Shown: positions 46,830 through 56,361, numbered from the stretch's first letter. The stretch is DNA of 64,000 nt from Citricoccus alkalitolerans (GCF_039528175.1 NZ_BAAALH010000001.1:868001-932000), one strand, 5' to 3'. Made by a program: numbers and translations. Notes: generated by a model not told the origin, from the sequence alone.

Positions 46830-49001
46830 ATGAGTCTGGCGCAGAAGATCAACCGGCAGGTCGCCCCCTTCGAGGTCATCTCGGACTACCAGCCCTCCGG
46901 TGATCAGCCGAAGGCGATCGCCGAGCTCGCCGAACGCGTCCAGGCAGGGGAGAAGGACGTCGTCCTGCTCGGTGCCACCGGTACGGGCAAATCGGCCACC
47001 ACTGCCTGGCTGGTCGAGAAGGTACAGCGTCCCACGCTCATCATGGTGCAGAACAAGACGCTCGCGGCGCAGCTGGCCAACGAGTTTCGGGAACTGCTGC
47101 CGAACAACGCGGTCGAGTACTTCGTCTCCTACTACGACTACTACCAGCCGGAGGCGTACGTCCCGCAGTCGGACACCTTCATCGAGAAGGACTCCTCGAT
47201 CAACGAGGAGGTCGAGCGGCTGCGACACTCCGCCACCAATGCCCTGTTGACCCGCCGTGACGTGGTGGTGGTCGCCACCGTGTCCTGCATCTATGGCCTG
47301 GGCACCCCGGAGGAGTACATCGAGCAGATGGTCACGCTGCGCCGGGGCGCGGAGATGGACCGGGACACCCTGCTGCGCCAGTTCGTGGCCATGCAGTACG
47401 TACGTAACGACCAGGACTTCCACCGCGGGACCTTCCGGGTCCGCGGGGATACGGTCGAGATCATCCCGATGTACGAGGAACTGGCCATCCGGATCGAGTT
47501 CTTCGGGGACGAGATCGAGGCCATCCAGACCCTTCACCCCCTGACCGGGCATGTGGTCCGCGAGGAGGATGAGATGTACATCTTCCCGGCCTCGCACTAC
47601 GTGGCCGGTGATGAGCGGATGCGCGGTGCCATCACCACCATCGAGGACGAGCTGCGGGAGCGTCTGCAGGAGTTCGAGTCCCAGAACAAGCTGCTCGAGG
47701 CGCAGCGACTGCGGATGCGCACCACCTATGACCTCGAGATGATGCAGGAGATGGGGTACTGCAACGGCATCGAGAACTACTCGCGGCACATCGACGGCCG
47801 CGATGCGGGTTCCGCCCCGCACTGCCTGCTGGACTATTTCCCAGACGACTTCTTGCTCGTGGTGGACGAGTCCCACGTGACCATCCCGCAGATCGGGGCC
47901 ATGTACGAGGGTGACATGTCCCGCAAACGCACTCTCGTGGAGCATGGGTTCCGGTTGCCCTCCGCCATGGACAACCGTCCGTTGAAGTGGGACGAGTTCC
48001 TGGAGCGCATCGGCCAGACCGTCTACCTGTCCGCCACTCCCGGCAAGTATGAACTGGGGCAGGCCGACGGGGTGGTGGAGCAGATCATCCGGCCCACGGG
48101 GCTGGTGGACCCGGAGCTGGTGGTCAAGCCGACCCAGGGCCAGATCGATGACCTGCTCGAGGAGATCCGCGTCCGCAGCGAACGTGACGAGCGGGTGCTC
48201 GTGACCACCCTGACCAAGCGCATGGCCGAGGATCTCACGGAGTACCTGCTCGAGCACGGGGTCAAGGTGGAGTACCTGCACTCGGACGTGGACACCCTGC
48301 GGCGCGTGGAGCTGCTGCGGGACCTGCGCAAGGGAGTCTTCGACGTCCTGGTGGGCATCAATTTGCTGCGTGAAGGACTGGACCTGCCCGAGGTCTCCCT
48401 CGTGTCCATCCTGGACGCTGACAAGGAGGGCTTCCTGCGTTCCTCCACGTCACTGATCCAGACCATCGGCCGTGCGGCCCGCAACGTGGATGGACAGGTC
48501 CACATGTATGCCGACCGGATCACCGATTCCATGCGCCAGGCCATCGACGAGACCAATCGGCGCCGCGAGGTGCAGGAGGCCTACAACAAGGAACACGGCA
48601 TCGACCCGACGCCGTTGCGCAAGAAGATCGCGGACATCACCGACCAGCTCGCTCGGGAGGACGCCGACTCCGCGGACTTCCTGGCCGGCATGGGCGGGGT
48701 GAAGACCGGTTTCGACTACGGGATGGGCAAGCGTGGCTACACCGCCACGATCTCGGATGAACAGCGCGCCGCGGCCGCCCATGCGTCCGAGGCAGACTCG
48801 GTCGACGGATCCGACGGGACGGGTGCCCCGGACTTCGCCAAACTGCCGGCCAAGGATCTGTCCGAACTGATCGAGCAGATGAGTGCTCAGATGCACCAGG
48901 CGGCCGTGGACCTGCAATTCGAGCTGGCCGCGCGCATCCGTGATGAGGTGTCCGAACTGAAGAAGGAGCTGCGGCAGATGCAGCGCGAGGGCCATGCCTG
49001 A
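46830..49001 (+). CDS. uvrB: Excinuclease ABC subunit B
   Basis: This 723-residue helicase-like subunit verifies damage after UvrA delivery. Motifs are GATGTGKSATTAWL (Walker A), YYDYYQPEAYVPQSDTFIEK (the beta-hairpin region), VVDESHVT, YLSATPGKYE and IQTIGRAARN. The C-terminal UVR motif (HQAAVDLQFELAARIRDEVSELKKEL) contacts UvrC. An Ala/Ser/Asp-rich segment (about 640-675) precedes it. ATG 46830 is preferred over GTG 46821 because TACGGT ends seven nt before it, the leaderless arrangement also used by uvrA. Confidence 0.97.
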   Translation: MSLAQKINRQVAPFEVISDYQPSGDQPKAIAELAERVQAGEKDVVLLGATGTGKSATTAWLVEKVQRPTLIMVQNKTLAAQLANEFRELLPNNAVEYFVSYYDYYQPEAYVPQSDTFIEKDSSINEEVERLRHSATNALLTRRDVVVVATVSCIYGLGTPEEYIEQMVTLRRGAEMDRDTLLRQFVAMQYVRNDQDFHRGTFRVRGDTVEIIPMYEELAIRIEFFGDEIEAIQTLHPLTGHVVREEDEMYIFPASHYVAGDERMRGAITTIEDELRERLQEFESQNKLLEAQRLRMRTTYDLEMMQEMGYCNGIENYSRHIDGRDAGSAPHCLLDYFPDDFLLVVDESHVTIPQIGAMYEGDMSRKRTLVEHGFRLPSAMDNRPLKWDEFLERIGQTVYLSATPGKYELGQADGVVEQIIRPTGLVDPELVVKPTQGQIDDLLEEIRVRSERDERVLVTTLTKRMAEDLTEYLLEHGVKVEYLHSDVDTLRRVELLRDLRKGVFDVLVGINLLREGLDLPEVSLVSILDADKEGFLRSSTSLIQTIGRAARNVDGQVHMYADRITDSMRQAIDETNRRREVQEAYNKEHGIDPTPLRKKIADITDQLAREDADSADFLAGMGGVKTGFDYGMGKRGYTATISDEQRAAAAHASEADSVDGSDGTGAPDFAKLPAKDLSELIEQMSAQMHQAAVDLQFELAARIRDEVSELKKELRQMQREGHA

Positions 49002-49015
49002 GACGGCCGCCACTC

Positions 49016-49043
49016 CTGACTTCGGACGGAGGCGGGGTACACT
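49016..49043 (+). promoter_or_regulatory. Candidate promoter for the terC leader
   Basis: CTGACT (49016-49021) and TACACT (49038-49043) are 16 bp apart, just after the uvrB stop. Transcription would begin at the 5' edge of the riboswitch-like element. Confidence 0.55.
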
Positions 49044-49046
49044 GTT

Positions 49047-49178
49047 CCACGGCGTAGGGGAGTATCCCTAACACTGCGAACGTCAACACGCAGTCCGGTC
49101 CGGTCATCACCGATGCCGGACGGACTGCCGGACGCAGTGGCCTGTCGAGTCCGGCAGGCGGAGAGACTTGCGGCACAC
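49047..49178 (+). promoter_or_regulatory. yybP-ykoY-type (Mn2+) riboswitch upstream of terC
   Basis: The 200-bp uvrB-terC gap contains the two conserved halves of the yybP-ykoY motif. The 5' half is GGCGTAGGGGAGTATCCCTA, the 3' half GGCGGAGAGACTTGCGGC. Between them lie the CGTCAACACG-type internal loop and variable GC-rich stems (GTCCGGTCCGGT.../...ACCGATGCCGGACGGAC). CGTA and TGCG can close the element. This class binds Mn2+ and typically controls TerC-like or P-type ATPase Mn exporters. Confidence 0.8.
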
Positions 49179-49203
49179 ACCCAGACCTACGGAAAGTGAC
49201 TGC

Positions 49204-50466
49204 ATGGAAATCAATGCGCTGACGTGGATCATCACCATCGCGGTGATCATCGCGCTCCTCCTCTTCGACTACATCTTCCACGTGCGGAAGGCTCACACGC
49301 CGACCATCAGGGAAGCGGCGATCTGGTCCGCGATCTATGTGGGCATCGCGCTGGTGTTCGGCCTGGTGTTCTTCCTCTTCGGGGACACCCAGCACGCCAT
49401 CGAGTACTACTCGGGTTACATCACCGAGAAGGCGTTGAGCGTGGACAACCTCTTCGTCTTCCTGGTCATCATGGCCTCCTTCCAGGTGCCCCGCGAGTAC
49501 CAGCAGAAGGTGCTGCTCTTCGGCATCACCTTCGCCCTGATCTCGCGGACCGCGTTCATCCTGGCCGGGGCCGCCATCATCTCGGCCTGGTCTGATGTCT
49601 TCTACCTGTTCGGCCTGGCGCTGCTGCTCATCGCGGGCGGCCAGCTGAAGGGCGAGCTAACGGCCGACGAGAAGGAGAAGGACGAAGCGGACAACTTCCT
49701 GGTCCGGTTCGCCAAGCGCATCCTGCCGGCCTCGGACCGCTACGACGGCGACAAGCTGTTCACCCGCGAGAACGGCAAGCGGCTCATGACGCCCATGCTG
49801 CTCGTGATGGTGTCCATCGGCCTGACCGACGTGCTGTTCGCCTTCGACTCCATCCCGGCGATCTACGGCCTCACCCAGGATCCGTACATCGTCTTCACAG
49901 CCACGGCGTTCTCCCTGATGGGCCTGCGTCAGCTGTTCTTCCTCATTGACGGCCTGCTGGATCGCCTCGTGTACCTGTCCTACGGCCTCTCGGCGATCCT
50001 CGGGTTCATCGGCGTCAAACTCATCCTGCACGCCCTGCATGACAACAACCTGCCGTTCATCAACGGCGGCGAGAACGTCCCGGTCGCCACGATCGAGACG
50101 GATGTGTCCCTGCTGGTGATCGTGGGTGTCCTCATCGTCACCGTCCTGGCGTCCCTGTTCAGCCCCAAGGGCAAGGCCCTGGTGGCCCTGCAGAACGCCG
50201 AGAAGTTCTCCCACCGATACTCCAAGCTGGACGAGAATGCCTCCGCCGAGGATCGCCGCAAGGCCGAGGAGCTGATGGACAGGTGGACCCGAGCGGCGGA
50301 GGACGTGTCCCCGCACTTCCGCGATGACCTCATCGAACACAAGGACAGCTACTCGGAGATCATCCGGACTGCCCACGAGACCCGGGTGGCCACAGCCCAG
50401 GCCGAAGGCCGGGACGTTCCGACGATCTCCAACTCCATCGTCAAGAACGAAGGCCCCACGGTCTGA
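49204..50466 (+). CDS. terC: TerC family integral membrane protein, probable Mn2+ exporter
   Basis: This 420-residue protein has about nine membrane helices and the TerC core. Helix pairs carry the conserved acids in GYITEKALSVDNLFVFLVI and SIGLTDVLFAFDSIPAIYGLT, with FLIDGLLDRLVYLSYG later. TerC proteins, first named for tellurite resistance, include manganese exporters such as Alx and MeeF/MeeY. A yybP-ykoY-like riboswitch in the leader supports Mn2+ as the signal and likely cargo. The C-terminal 90 residues are a charged cytoplasmic tail not present in short TerC proteins. Start ATG follows GGAAAGTGA. Confidence 0.93.
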   Translation: MEINALTWIITIAVIIALLLFDYIFHVRKAHTPTIREAAIWSAIYVGIALVFGLVFFLFGDTQHAIEYYSGYITEKALSVDNLFVFLVIMASFQVPREYQQKVLLFGITFALISRTAFILAGAAIISAWSDVFYLFGLALLLIAGGQLKGELTADEKEKDEADNFLVRFAKRILPASDRYDGDKLFTRENGKRLMTPMLLVMVSIGLTDVLFAFDSIPAIYGLTQDPYIVFTATAFSLMGLRQLFFLIDGLLDRLVYLSYGLSAILGFIGVKLILHALHDNNLPFINGGENVPVATIETDVSLLVIVGVLIVTVLASLFSPKGKALVALQNAEKFSHRYSKLDENASAEDRRKAEELMDRWTRAAEDVSPHFRDDLIEHKDSYSEIIRTAHETRVATAQAEGRDVPTISNSIVKNEGPTV

Positions 50467-50528
50467 GTTCCTCCGGGTGACCCTGCCGAGCGTCGGAGTG
50501 ATGAGCGATCGGCGGGTTCCCGAACCAG

Positions 50529-50562
50529 ATAAGGCCCGCACCGGATCCGGTGCGGGCCTTAT
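50529..50562. terminator. Hairpin terminator between terC and the S33 peptidase gene
   Basis: A perfect palindrome, ATAAGGCCCGCACCGG paired with CCGGTGCGGGCCTTAT (sharing a GATC-like centre), lies 63 bp after the terC stop and 37 bp from the end of the convergent gene. It can act in both directions. Confidence 0.9.
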
Positions 50563-50599
50563 GGTGTTCTCGGGCTTCGATGGTGGGCCGGGGCTTCGG

Positions 50600-52114
50600 T
50601 CAGGGCGGGCCGTCGGTCATGGACAACAACCGGCGCAGGATCGCGGGACCGTCATCCCCGATGCCGTCATGGTGGAACTGGTCGGTCTCCCACACCCGCA
50701 ACCCACGCACCCGCGACGCGGTCTCCAGGGACAGGTCCCGGTCCACGTAGACATCGTGGGTATAGACGGCGGCGGCCACCGGGACGGCATTGCCGGCCAA
50801 GGTCTCCGGATCATACAGAGGGCCCCAGTCGGAGCGGCACGCCAACTCCTCGGTCACGGCCTGCAGCGGGCTGAGGGCGGGGTCCAGGTCTGCATACCAG
50901 TCGAAGACCATCTCGCCGGTGAGCAGCGGGTGGGTGGTCCGGTCCGGATCGAACTTCGCGAGATCGGGGGATGACCGCAGGACGCGTTGGGCGGCCCACC
51001 CCTCCGTGGCGTCCACCTCCGGCTGGGTCAACGGCGGAGTCGCCGGTGGCGGTTCCAGCTGCGCCCGCGAGTCCTCGACCGGCTGGGCGTAGATGGACTC
51101 GTGCATCACCAGGTAGAGCGGATTCGTGGCTCGGGAGACCTGCTGGTACAGGCCGTGCAGGAAGGTGTCGGAGAGGGTTCCGGTAGAGATTCCAGAGGCG
51201 GCAGGCCCCTGTTCGAACGCCTCCTGGAGCAGGTAGTGGAGCTGGTCCATCCGGGTGTTGCCGCCGAGGAACATCCCCAGCATCTGGACGCGCCCCACCG
51301 TGACGGGTGACCCGTCCGGGAGCACCAGCGAAGGCGCGGTACCCGTTGCGCCGGCACGAACGGCGTCATAGACGCGGCCCAGGATCTGACGGTCCCCAGG
51401 AAAGCGCTCGAAGTACTCCTCGTTGCGCGCACGCATGCGCTGGAAGGTGGCGCGGTAGACGCGGTCGGCGGGGCCGTCCAGCGGAGCGAGACCACCGGTG
51501 ATGAGGGCACGGGACATCCCCTCGGGGTGCCAGGACAGGTAGCTCAGCGCGCAGAACCCACCGAAGCTCTGTCCGAATACCGTCCACGGCTCCGCGTCGA
51601 GCATCAGCCGGATCAGCTCGGCGTCCTGCACGATGGAGGGTGCCCGGAAGTGCACCAGGTAGTCCGCCTGCTCCTCGGGCGTGCCGACCAGGGGCAGAGT
51701 GTTGCGGTTGGCGGGGGTGGACAGTCCGGTGCCGCGCTGGTCCAGCATCAGGATCCGGAACCACTGGGAAGCCTCCTTCATCCACCCGCCCAGCTGGGCT
51801 TGGCGCACACCCTTGCCCCCGGGCCCGCCCTGCAGGTACAACAGCCACGGCAAGCCGTGCTCGCCGCCCGCTGCCCTATCCTCTGGCCCGGTGCTGTCCA
51901 GGTGGGCGCCGGCGAGGTACTCGCGGGCGTACACGCGGATTCGAGTCCCCTCCGGCCGGGCATGATCCAGCGGCAGCTCGAACCAGTGATCGGTGATGCG
52001 GGTCCCGTCCAGCAATCGGGCCGACGGCCCGACGCCGTGGTCGCACACACCGGAGGCGAACACCTCGGCCGGCCGCGCGAAGCTCCGGGGATCACCCGCA
52101 AGGCAGGCCTTCAT
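50600..52114 (-). CDS. pip: Alpha/beta hydrolase, S33 proline iminopeptidase family
   Basis: This 504-residue protein has the S33 features. The oxyanion motif is in LLYLQGGPGGKG, the RILMLDQRGTGLS segment follows, and the nucleophile elbow is GQSFGGF. The catalytic acid and histidine lie near the C-terminus (VWETDQFHHDGIGDDG). Such enzymes remove N-terminal proline from peptides. The large cap domain makes it longer than E. coli-type enzymes (about 315) but normal for the actinobacterial group (about 420-500). No signal peptide is apparent. The start overlaps the stop of the upstream GNAT gene (ATGA). Confidence 0.88.
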   Translation of the reverse strand: MKACLAGDPRSFARPAEVFASGVCDHGVGPSARLLDGTRITDHWFELPLDHARPEGTRIRVYAREYLAGAHLDSTGPEDRAAGGEHGLPWLLYLQGGPGGKGVRQAQLGGWMKEASQWFRILMLDQRGTGLSTPANRNTLPLVGTPEEQADYLVHFRAPSIVQDAELIRLMLDAEPWTVFGQSFGGFCALSYLSWHPEGMSRALITGGLAPLDGPADRVYRATFQRMRARNEEYFERFPGDRQILGRVYDAVRAGATGTAPSLVLPDGSPVTVGRVQMLGMFLGGNTRMDQLHYLLQEAFEQGPAASGISTGTLSDTFLHGLYQQVSRATNPLYLVMHESIYAQPVEDSRAQLEPPPATPPLTQPEVDATEGWAAQRVLRSSPDLAKFDPDRTTHPLLTGEMVFDWYADLDPALSPLQAVTEELACRSDWGPLYDPETLAGNAVPVAAAVYTHDVYVDRDLSLETASRVRGLRVWETDQFHHDGIGDDGPAILRRLLSMTDGPP

Positions 52115-52701
52115 CGGTGGCCGTCCGCGGTGGCAGCTGCGGCGTCCTCGAGCGCGGCGCCCGCGAGCCGGAACGTCGTCCACTCGTCCTGAGAGGTGGC
52201 GCCGAGTGATCGGTAGAAACCGATCGACGGCTCGTTCCAGTCCAAGACGGCCCATTCCATCCGCGCATAGCCGCGCTCGGCGGCGATCCCGGCCAGGTGC
52301 AACAGCAGACTTCTGCCGTGCCCCCGTCCCCGAAGGGCCGGGTCCACGTAGAGGTCCTCAAGCCAGATCCCGTGGGTGCCCTCCCACGTGGAGTAGCTCA
52401 GGAACCACAGCGCCATGCCCACCACGGTGGGGCCAGGCGCCTGAGCCGACAATGGCTCGGGTGCCGTTTCCGGGCCCGCCTCCGAAGGGGCAGCCGGAAG
52501 CGTGTCCTCGACGACGTGGCAGAAGACGGCGGGCCGGTCGCCGAAGAGGCTCGCCGCCAGGGCGGCCTCCGTGGTCTTCACGGCGTCAGGCTCCTTCTCA
52601 TAGATCGCCAGATCCTTGATAAGCCGGAGAAGATGCGGGACGTCTGCAGGGACGGCCGGACGGACAGTGCCGGGAACGGTGGTGGACATGGTGGCGCTCA
52701 C
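52111..52701 (-). CDS. GNAT family N-acetyltransferase (diamine-acetyltransferase-like)
   Basis: This 196-residue protein has the pattern of the spermidine/diamine acetyltransferase-related GNATs: an N-terminal LLRLIKDLAIYEKEPDAVKTTE, then WEGTHGIWLEDLYVDPALRGRGHGRSLLLHLA (acetyl-CoA loop) and WNEPSIGFYRSLGA. A Pro/Ala-rich insert (APSEAGPETAPEPLSAQAPGP) interrupts the domain. GTG 52701 follows AAGGAGACC; ATG 52689 is an alternative. It is coupled to the S33 peptidase gene. The substrate is unknown. Confidence 0.86.
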   Translation of the reverse strand: MSATMSTTVPGTVRPAVPADVPHLLRLIKDLAIYEKEPDAVKTTEAALAASLFGDRPAVFCHVVEDTLPAAPSEAGPETAPEPLSAQAPGPTVVGMALWFLSYSTWEGTHGIWLEDLYVDPALRGRGHGRSLLLHLAGIAAERGYARMEWAVLDWNEPSIGFYRSLGATSQDEWTTFRLAGAALEDAAAATADGHR

Positions 52702-52771
52702 GCGTCGGGTCTCCTTCTCACAGAGGTTTGGTCACGCTGTTCAGTTCACAGGCTCAGTCAACGGGTGCAGC

Positions 52772-55426
52772 TCACACAGTCCAGCCGGGCTCCGGAGCTC
52801 CCACGGACACCACGCGCACCACGGGGTGGGCGGCCTCATCCGAGGCGTCCAGGTCGACGACGGCGTTGATGCCCCAGTCCAGGTGGCCGTCCGGGTCGAC
52901 GAGGACCTGCCGGACCGTCCACCAACGGGAGCCGGACACGCCGGCAGGGGCGCCGCCGTCGGGTCCCGGCTGCGGGGTGGTGTTCACGCGGAAGTACTGG
53001 GGTCCTCGGGCGGCGGGGCCGTCGTCAATGTCTTCGTAGTCCCCGAAATAGCCGTCCAGTGCATCCGCCCAGTCATCGGCGGAGTACGAGTCACCGGCGT
53101 CCTTGCCGAGCTCGCCGAGGGCACGGTCCTGCTCATCGCCGAACAGCCGCACCCGACGGAACAGGGCGTTGCGGACCATCACGGTGAAGACCGGTTTGTT
53201 GGCGGTGAGCCGTGGAGGCTCCGGCGGGGCCAACTGCTCGTGGTCCTTCTTCAGCTCTTCGATGTCCCCGGCCAACAGGTCCTCCCACTCCTCGATGAGC
53301 GAGGAGTCCGTCTGCTTGACGATCTCGTCCAGCCAGGCCACCAGGATGTCGAGTTCCTCGTCCCGGTCATCCTGCGGGATGGTCTGTTTGAGCGCTTTGA
53401 CGGCATCCGTCAGATAGCGCAGCAGCACCCCCTCGGAGCGGGACAGCCCGTAGAAGTTCACGTAGTCGCCGAAGCCCATGGCGCGTTCGTACATGTCCCG
53501 GACCACGGACTTCGGGGTGAGCTCGAAGTCGTGGAGCCAGGGGGCGGAGGCGCTGTACAGCTCGAACTGCTGCTCGAGCAGTTCGGCCAGTGGCATCGGG
53601 TAGGTGACCTCATCGAGGGCATTCATGCGGTCCGTGTAGTCCATGCCCTCGGCCTTCATGGCGGCCACGGCCTCACCGCGGGCCTTCTTGACCTGGGCCG
53701 AGAGCACCTGCCGGGGCGGCTCGAGGGTTGCCTCCACAATGGAGACCATGTCCAGGGCGTAGCCCGGGTCGGCGGGATCGAGCAGGTCGAAGGCGGCCAG
53801 TGCGAAGGGGGAGAGCGGCTGGTTGAGGGCGAAGTTCGGCTGCAGCTCGATGGTGAGGTCCACGGTGCGGCCCTCGGGGTCCGGTTCGGGCAGCTTCTCC
53901 ACCACGCCGGTGGTCAGCAGTTCGCGGAAGATGCCCAGGGAGCGGCGCATGTGGGCGGCCTGTTTGGCCGGGGACTCGTGGCTGTTGCGCAACATCCGCC
54001 GGACCGCGATGACCGGATCGCCCGGGCGGTCGAGGATGTTCAGCAGCATCGAGTGGCTGATGCGCATCTGGCTGGTCATGGCCTCGGGCTCTGCGGAGAT
54101 GAGCTTCTCGAAGGTGGCCTTGCCCCAGGAGACGAAGCCCTTCGGCGGCGTCTTCTTCGGGGAGGACTTCGTGGACTGCTTCATGCGCTTGCTGCGCTCG
54201 GCCTCGTCCTTGATGTTCGCGAACTTGGCGGCCGCCTTCTGCTGGGCCTTGGCGTTCTCGATGACATGCTCGGGAGCCTGCACCACCACGAGTCCCGAGG
54301 TGTCATATCCGGCGCGGCCGGCCCGTCCGGCGATCTGGTGGAACTCGCGGGCGTGGAGGATGCGGGTGCGCTGGCCGTCGTACTTGCTCAGGGCTGTGAT
54401 GAGCACGGTGCGGATCGGAACGTTGATACCGACGCCCAGGGTGTCCGTGCCGCAGATGACCTTCAGGAGTCCCTCCTGGGCCAGGCGTTCCACGAGCCGT
54501 CGGTACTTCGGCAGCATCCCGGCATGATGGACTCCGATGCCGGCCCGAACCAGGCGATTGAGGGTCTTGCCGAAGCCGGAGGAGAACCTGAAACCGGCGA
54601 TCCGCTCCGCGATGGCGTCCTTCTCCTCGCGGGTCGCGACGGACACGGAGGACAGGGACTGGGCCCGCTCGACGGCGTCCAGCTGCGAGAAGTGGACCAC
54701 GTAGACCGGTGCCTGACGGGTCTCCACCAACTCGGCGACCTTGTCCTGCACCTGCTCCTCGGACCACTCGTAGGACAAGGGGATGGGCCGCTCCGCGTGC
54801 GCGACGGTGGAGGTGGTCCGGCCCGTCCGTGCGGTCAGGTCCTCCTCGAAACGGGTGGTGTCCCCGAGCGTGGCGCTCATCAGCAGGAACTGCGCCTGCG
54901 GCAGCTCCAACAGGGGCACCTGCCACGCCCAGCCGCGCTGGGGATCCGCGTAGAAGTGGAACTCGTCCATGACCACCGGCCCCACGTCCAGGCCGGATCC
55001 CTCCCGCAGGGCCTGGTTAGCGAGGATCTCGGCCGTGCAGCAGATGATCGGGGCGCCCCCGTTCACGGAGGAATCCCCGGTCACCATACCGACGTTCTCG
55101 GCGCCGAAGATCTCCACCAGGGCGAAGAACTTCTCCGAGACGAGGGCTTTGATCGGGGCCGTGTAGTAGGTCCGCTGGCCGGTGGCCAGGGCCTGGAAGT
55201 GGGCGGCGATGGCCACGAGGGACTTGCCGGAGCCGGTGGGGGTGGCCAGGATGACGTTGTTGCCCTGCACGAGTTCCATGACGGCCTCGTCCTGTGCGGG
55301 ATACAGGGCGATGTCCCGGGACCGGGACCACTCGAGGAAGCCCTCGTACACGGCGTCGGGGGAGAGGCGTTCCGGTGCGGTCGCGGTGCCGCCGGCGGGG
55401 GAGGGAATCAAGTCGGAGAGCAACAT
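52772..55426 (-). CDS. DEAD/DEAH-box helicase with DUF3516 domain
   Basis: The 884-residue superfamily 2 helicase begins with a Ski2-like core. The Q-region is ALYPAQDEAV, motif I ATPTGSGKS, motif Ia APIKALVSEKF, motif II DEFH, motif III SATLGDT, motif V GTDTLGVGIN and motif VI HQIAGRAGRAG. A lysine-rich spacer (QSTKSSPKKTPPKG) follows. The C-terminal half is the actinobacterial DUF3516 region of unknown role. RNA or DNA is the likely substrate. TAAGCT (minus strand, 55434-55439) ends seven nt before ATG, so the mRNA is likely leaderless. The opposite strand has a long open frame caused by codon bias, which is not a gene. Confidence 0.9.
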   Translation of the reverse strand: MLLSDLIPSPAGGTATAPERLSPDAVYEGFLEWSRSRDIALYPAQDEAVMELVQGNNVILATPTGSGKSLVAIAAHFQALATGQRTYYTAPIKALVSEKFFALVEIFGAENVGMVTGDSSVNGGAPIICCTAEILANQALREGSGLDVGPVVMDEFHFYADPQRGWAWQVPLLELPQAQFLLMSATLGDTTRFEEDLTARTGRTTSTVAHAERPIPLSYEWSEEQVQDKVAELVETRQAPVYVVHFSQLDAVERAQSLSSVSVATREEKDAIAERIAGFRFSSGFGKTLNRLVRAGIGVHHAGMLPKYRRLVERLAQEGLLKVICGTDTLGVGINVPIRTVLITALSKYDGQRTRILHAREFHQIAGRAGRAGYDTSGLVVVQAPEHVIENAKAQQKAAAKFANIKDEAERSKRMKQSTKSSPKKTPPKGFVSWGKATFEKLISAEPEAMTSQMRISHSMLLNILDRPGDPVIAVRRMLRNSHESPAKQAAHMRRSLGIFRELLTTGVVEKLPEPDPEGRTVDLTIELQPNFALNQPLSPFALAAFDLLDPADPGYALDMVSIVEATLEPPRQVLSAQVKKARGEAVAAMKAEGMDYTDRMNALDEVTYPMPLAELLEQQFELYSASAPWLHDFELTPKSVVRDMYERAMGFGDYVNFYGLSRSEGVLLRYLTDAVKALKQTIPQDDRDEELDILVAWLDEIVKQTDSSLIEEWEDLLAGDIEELKKDHEQLAPPEPPRLTANKPVFTVMVRNALFRRVRLFGDEQDRALGELGKDAGDSYSADDWADALDGYFGDYEDIDDGPAARGPQYFRVNTTPQPGPDGGAPAGVSGSRWWTVRQVLVDPDGHLDWGINAVVDLDASDEAAHPVVRVVSVGAPEPGWTV

Positions 55427-55470
55427 TACGTCCAGCTTACGTCCCGCCGGGGACGCGCTAGCGTGGGGGC

Positions 55471-56316
55471 ATGCAGGACTTCACCTGGGATCCCCAGCAG
55501 TACACCGTCTTCGCCGACCGCCGGGCCAGGCCGTTCCGCGACCTCACGGCGCGGGTCCGGGCCACGGATCCGAAGGTCGTGGTGGACTTGGGCTGTGGCC
55601 CCGGCACCATGACGCGGACCCTGGCGGAGCGCTGGCCGGGCGCCCGCGTGATCGGCCTCGACTCCTCGGCGGACATGGTGGCCTCGGCCCAGCAGATGGC
55701 CGCGGAGTCGGAAGCGCCCGCCAATCTGGAGTTCGACCAGGTGGATGCCGAGCGCTGGGCGCCGGACGCCGACGTTGATGTCATCGTGTCCAACGCCATG
55801 CTGCAGTGGATTCCGGACCATCGGCAGCTGGTGCGCGGTTGGCTCGAGGCTCTGAAGCCGGGAGCCTGGTTCGCGGTGCAGGTTCCCGGCAATTTCGCCG
55901 CCCCCTCACATGCGACCATCGCGGAGATGTCCCGCCGCCCCGAGTTCGAGGACGCACTGGAGGGCGTGGTGGAACGGGAGTCGGTCTACACCACGGACGA
56001 GTACCTGGAGACCCTGATCGGAGCGGGATTCGAGGCGGATATCTGGGAGACCACCTACAGTCAGCCCCTCAGCGGACCGGATCCGGTGTACGACTGGGTC
56101 CGCGGCGCCGCCCTCCGCCCCTCGCTGCAGCGGCTGGAGGCCGCCGACCGGCGTGATGGGTCCAACCTCCAGGAGCGGTACATCGAGGAGTACCGGCGGA
56201 TCATGCGCGAGTCCTACCCCACCTACACCACGCCCGAGGGGGTCCGGCTGACGGACTACCCGTTCCGCCGCATCTTCATCGTGGGTGTGAAGAACGACCT
56301 CTCGCCCAGCATCTGA
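55471..56316 (+). CDS. tam: Trans-aconitate 2-methyltransferase
   Basis: This 281-residue class I SAM methyltransferase begins MQDFTWDPQQYTVFADRRARPF, the Tam N-terminus. SAM motif I is VVDLGCGPGTMTRTLA, followed by VIGLDSSADMV and NAMLQWIPDH. Tam methylates trans-aconitate, an inhibitor formed from cis-aconitate, in the cytoplasm. The C-terminal GVRLTDYPFRRIFIV is also typical. TAGCGT (55459-55464) ends six nt before ATG, so a leaderless start is likely. It is divergent from the helicase gene with only 44 bp between starts. Confidence 0.93.
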   Translation: MQDFTWDPQQYTVFADRRARPFRDLTARVRATDPKVVVDLGCGPGTMTRTLAERWPGARVIGLDSSADMVASAQQMAAESEAPANLEFDQVDAERWAPDADVDVIVSNAMLQWIPDHRQLVRGWLEALKPGAWFAVQVPGNFAAPSHATIAEMSRRPEFEDALEGVVERESVYTTDEYLETLIGAGFEADIWETTYSQPLSGPDPVYDWVRGAALRPSLQRLEAADRRDGSNLQERYIEEYRRIMRESYPTYTTPEGVRLTDYPFRRIFIVGVKNDLSPSI

Positions 56317-56361
56317 GCCGAGCTCCGCGGCGGTGACGCACAGGTCGCCGCCGCCTCCGGC

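Noticed and set aside
45468..48281. A 937-codon open frame on the minus strand opposite coaE and uvrB
   Set aside because: It mirrors coding bias of uvrB and the two CoaE sequences, has no ribosome-binding site or motif, and spans several genes.
52616..55612. A 998-codon open frame on the plus strand opposite the DUF3516 helicase
   Set aside because: High GC at third codon positions leaves antisense frames open. The translation has no recognisable motif, and the minus strand encodes a full helicase with every motif in order.
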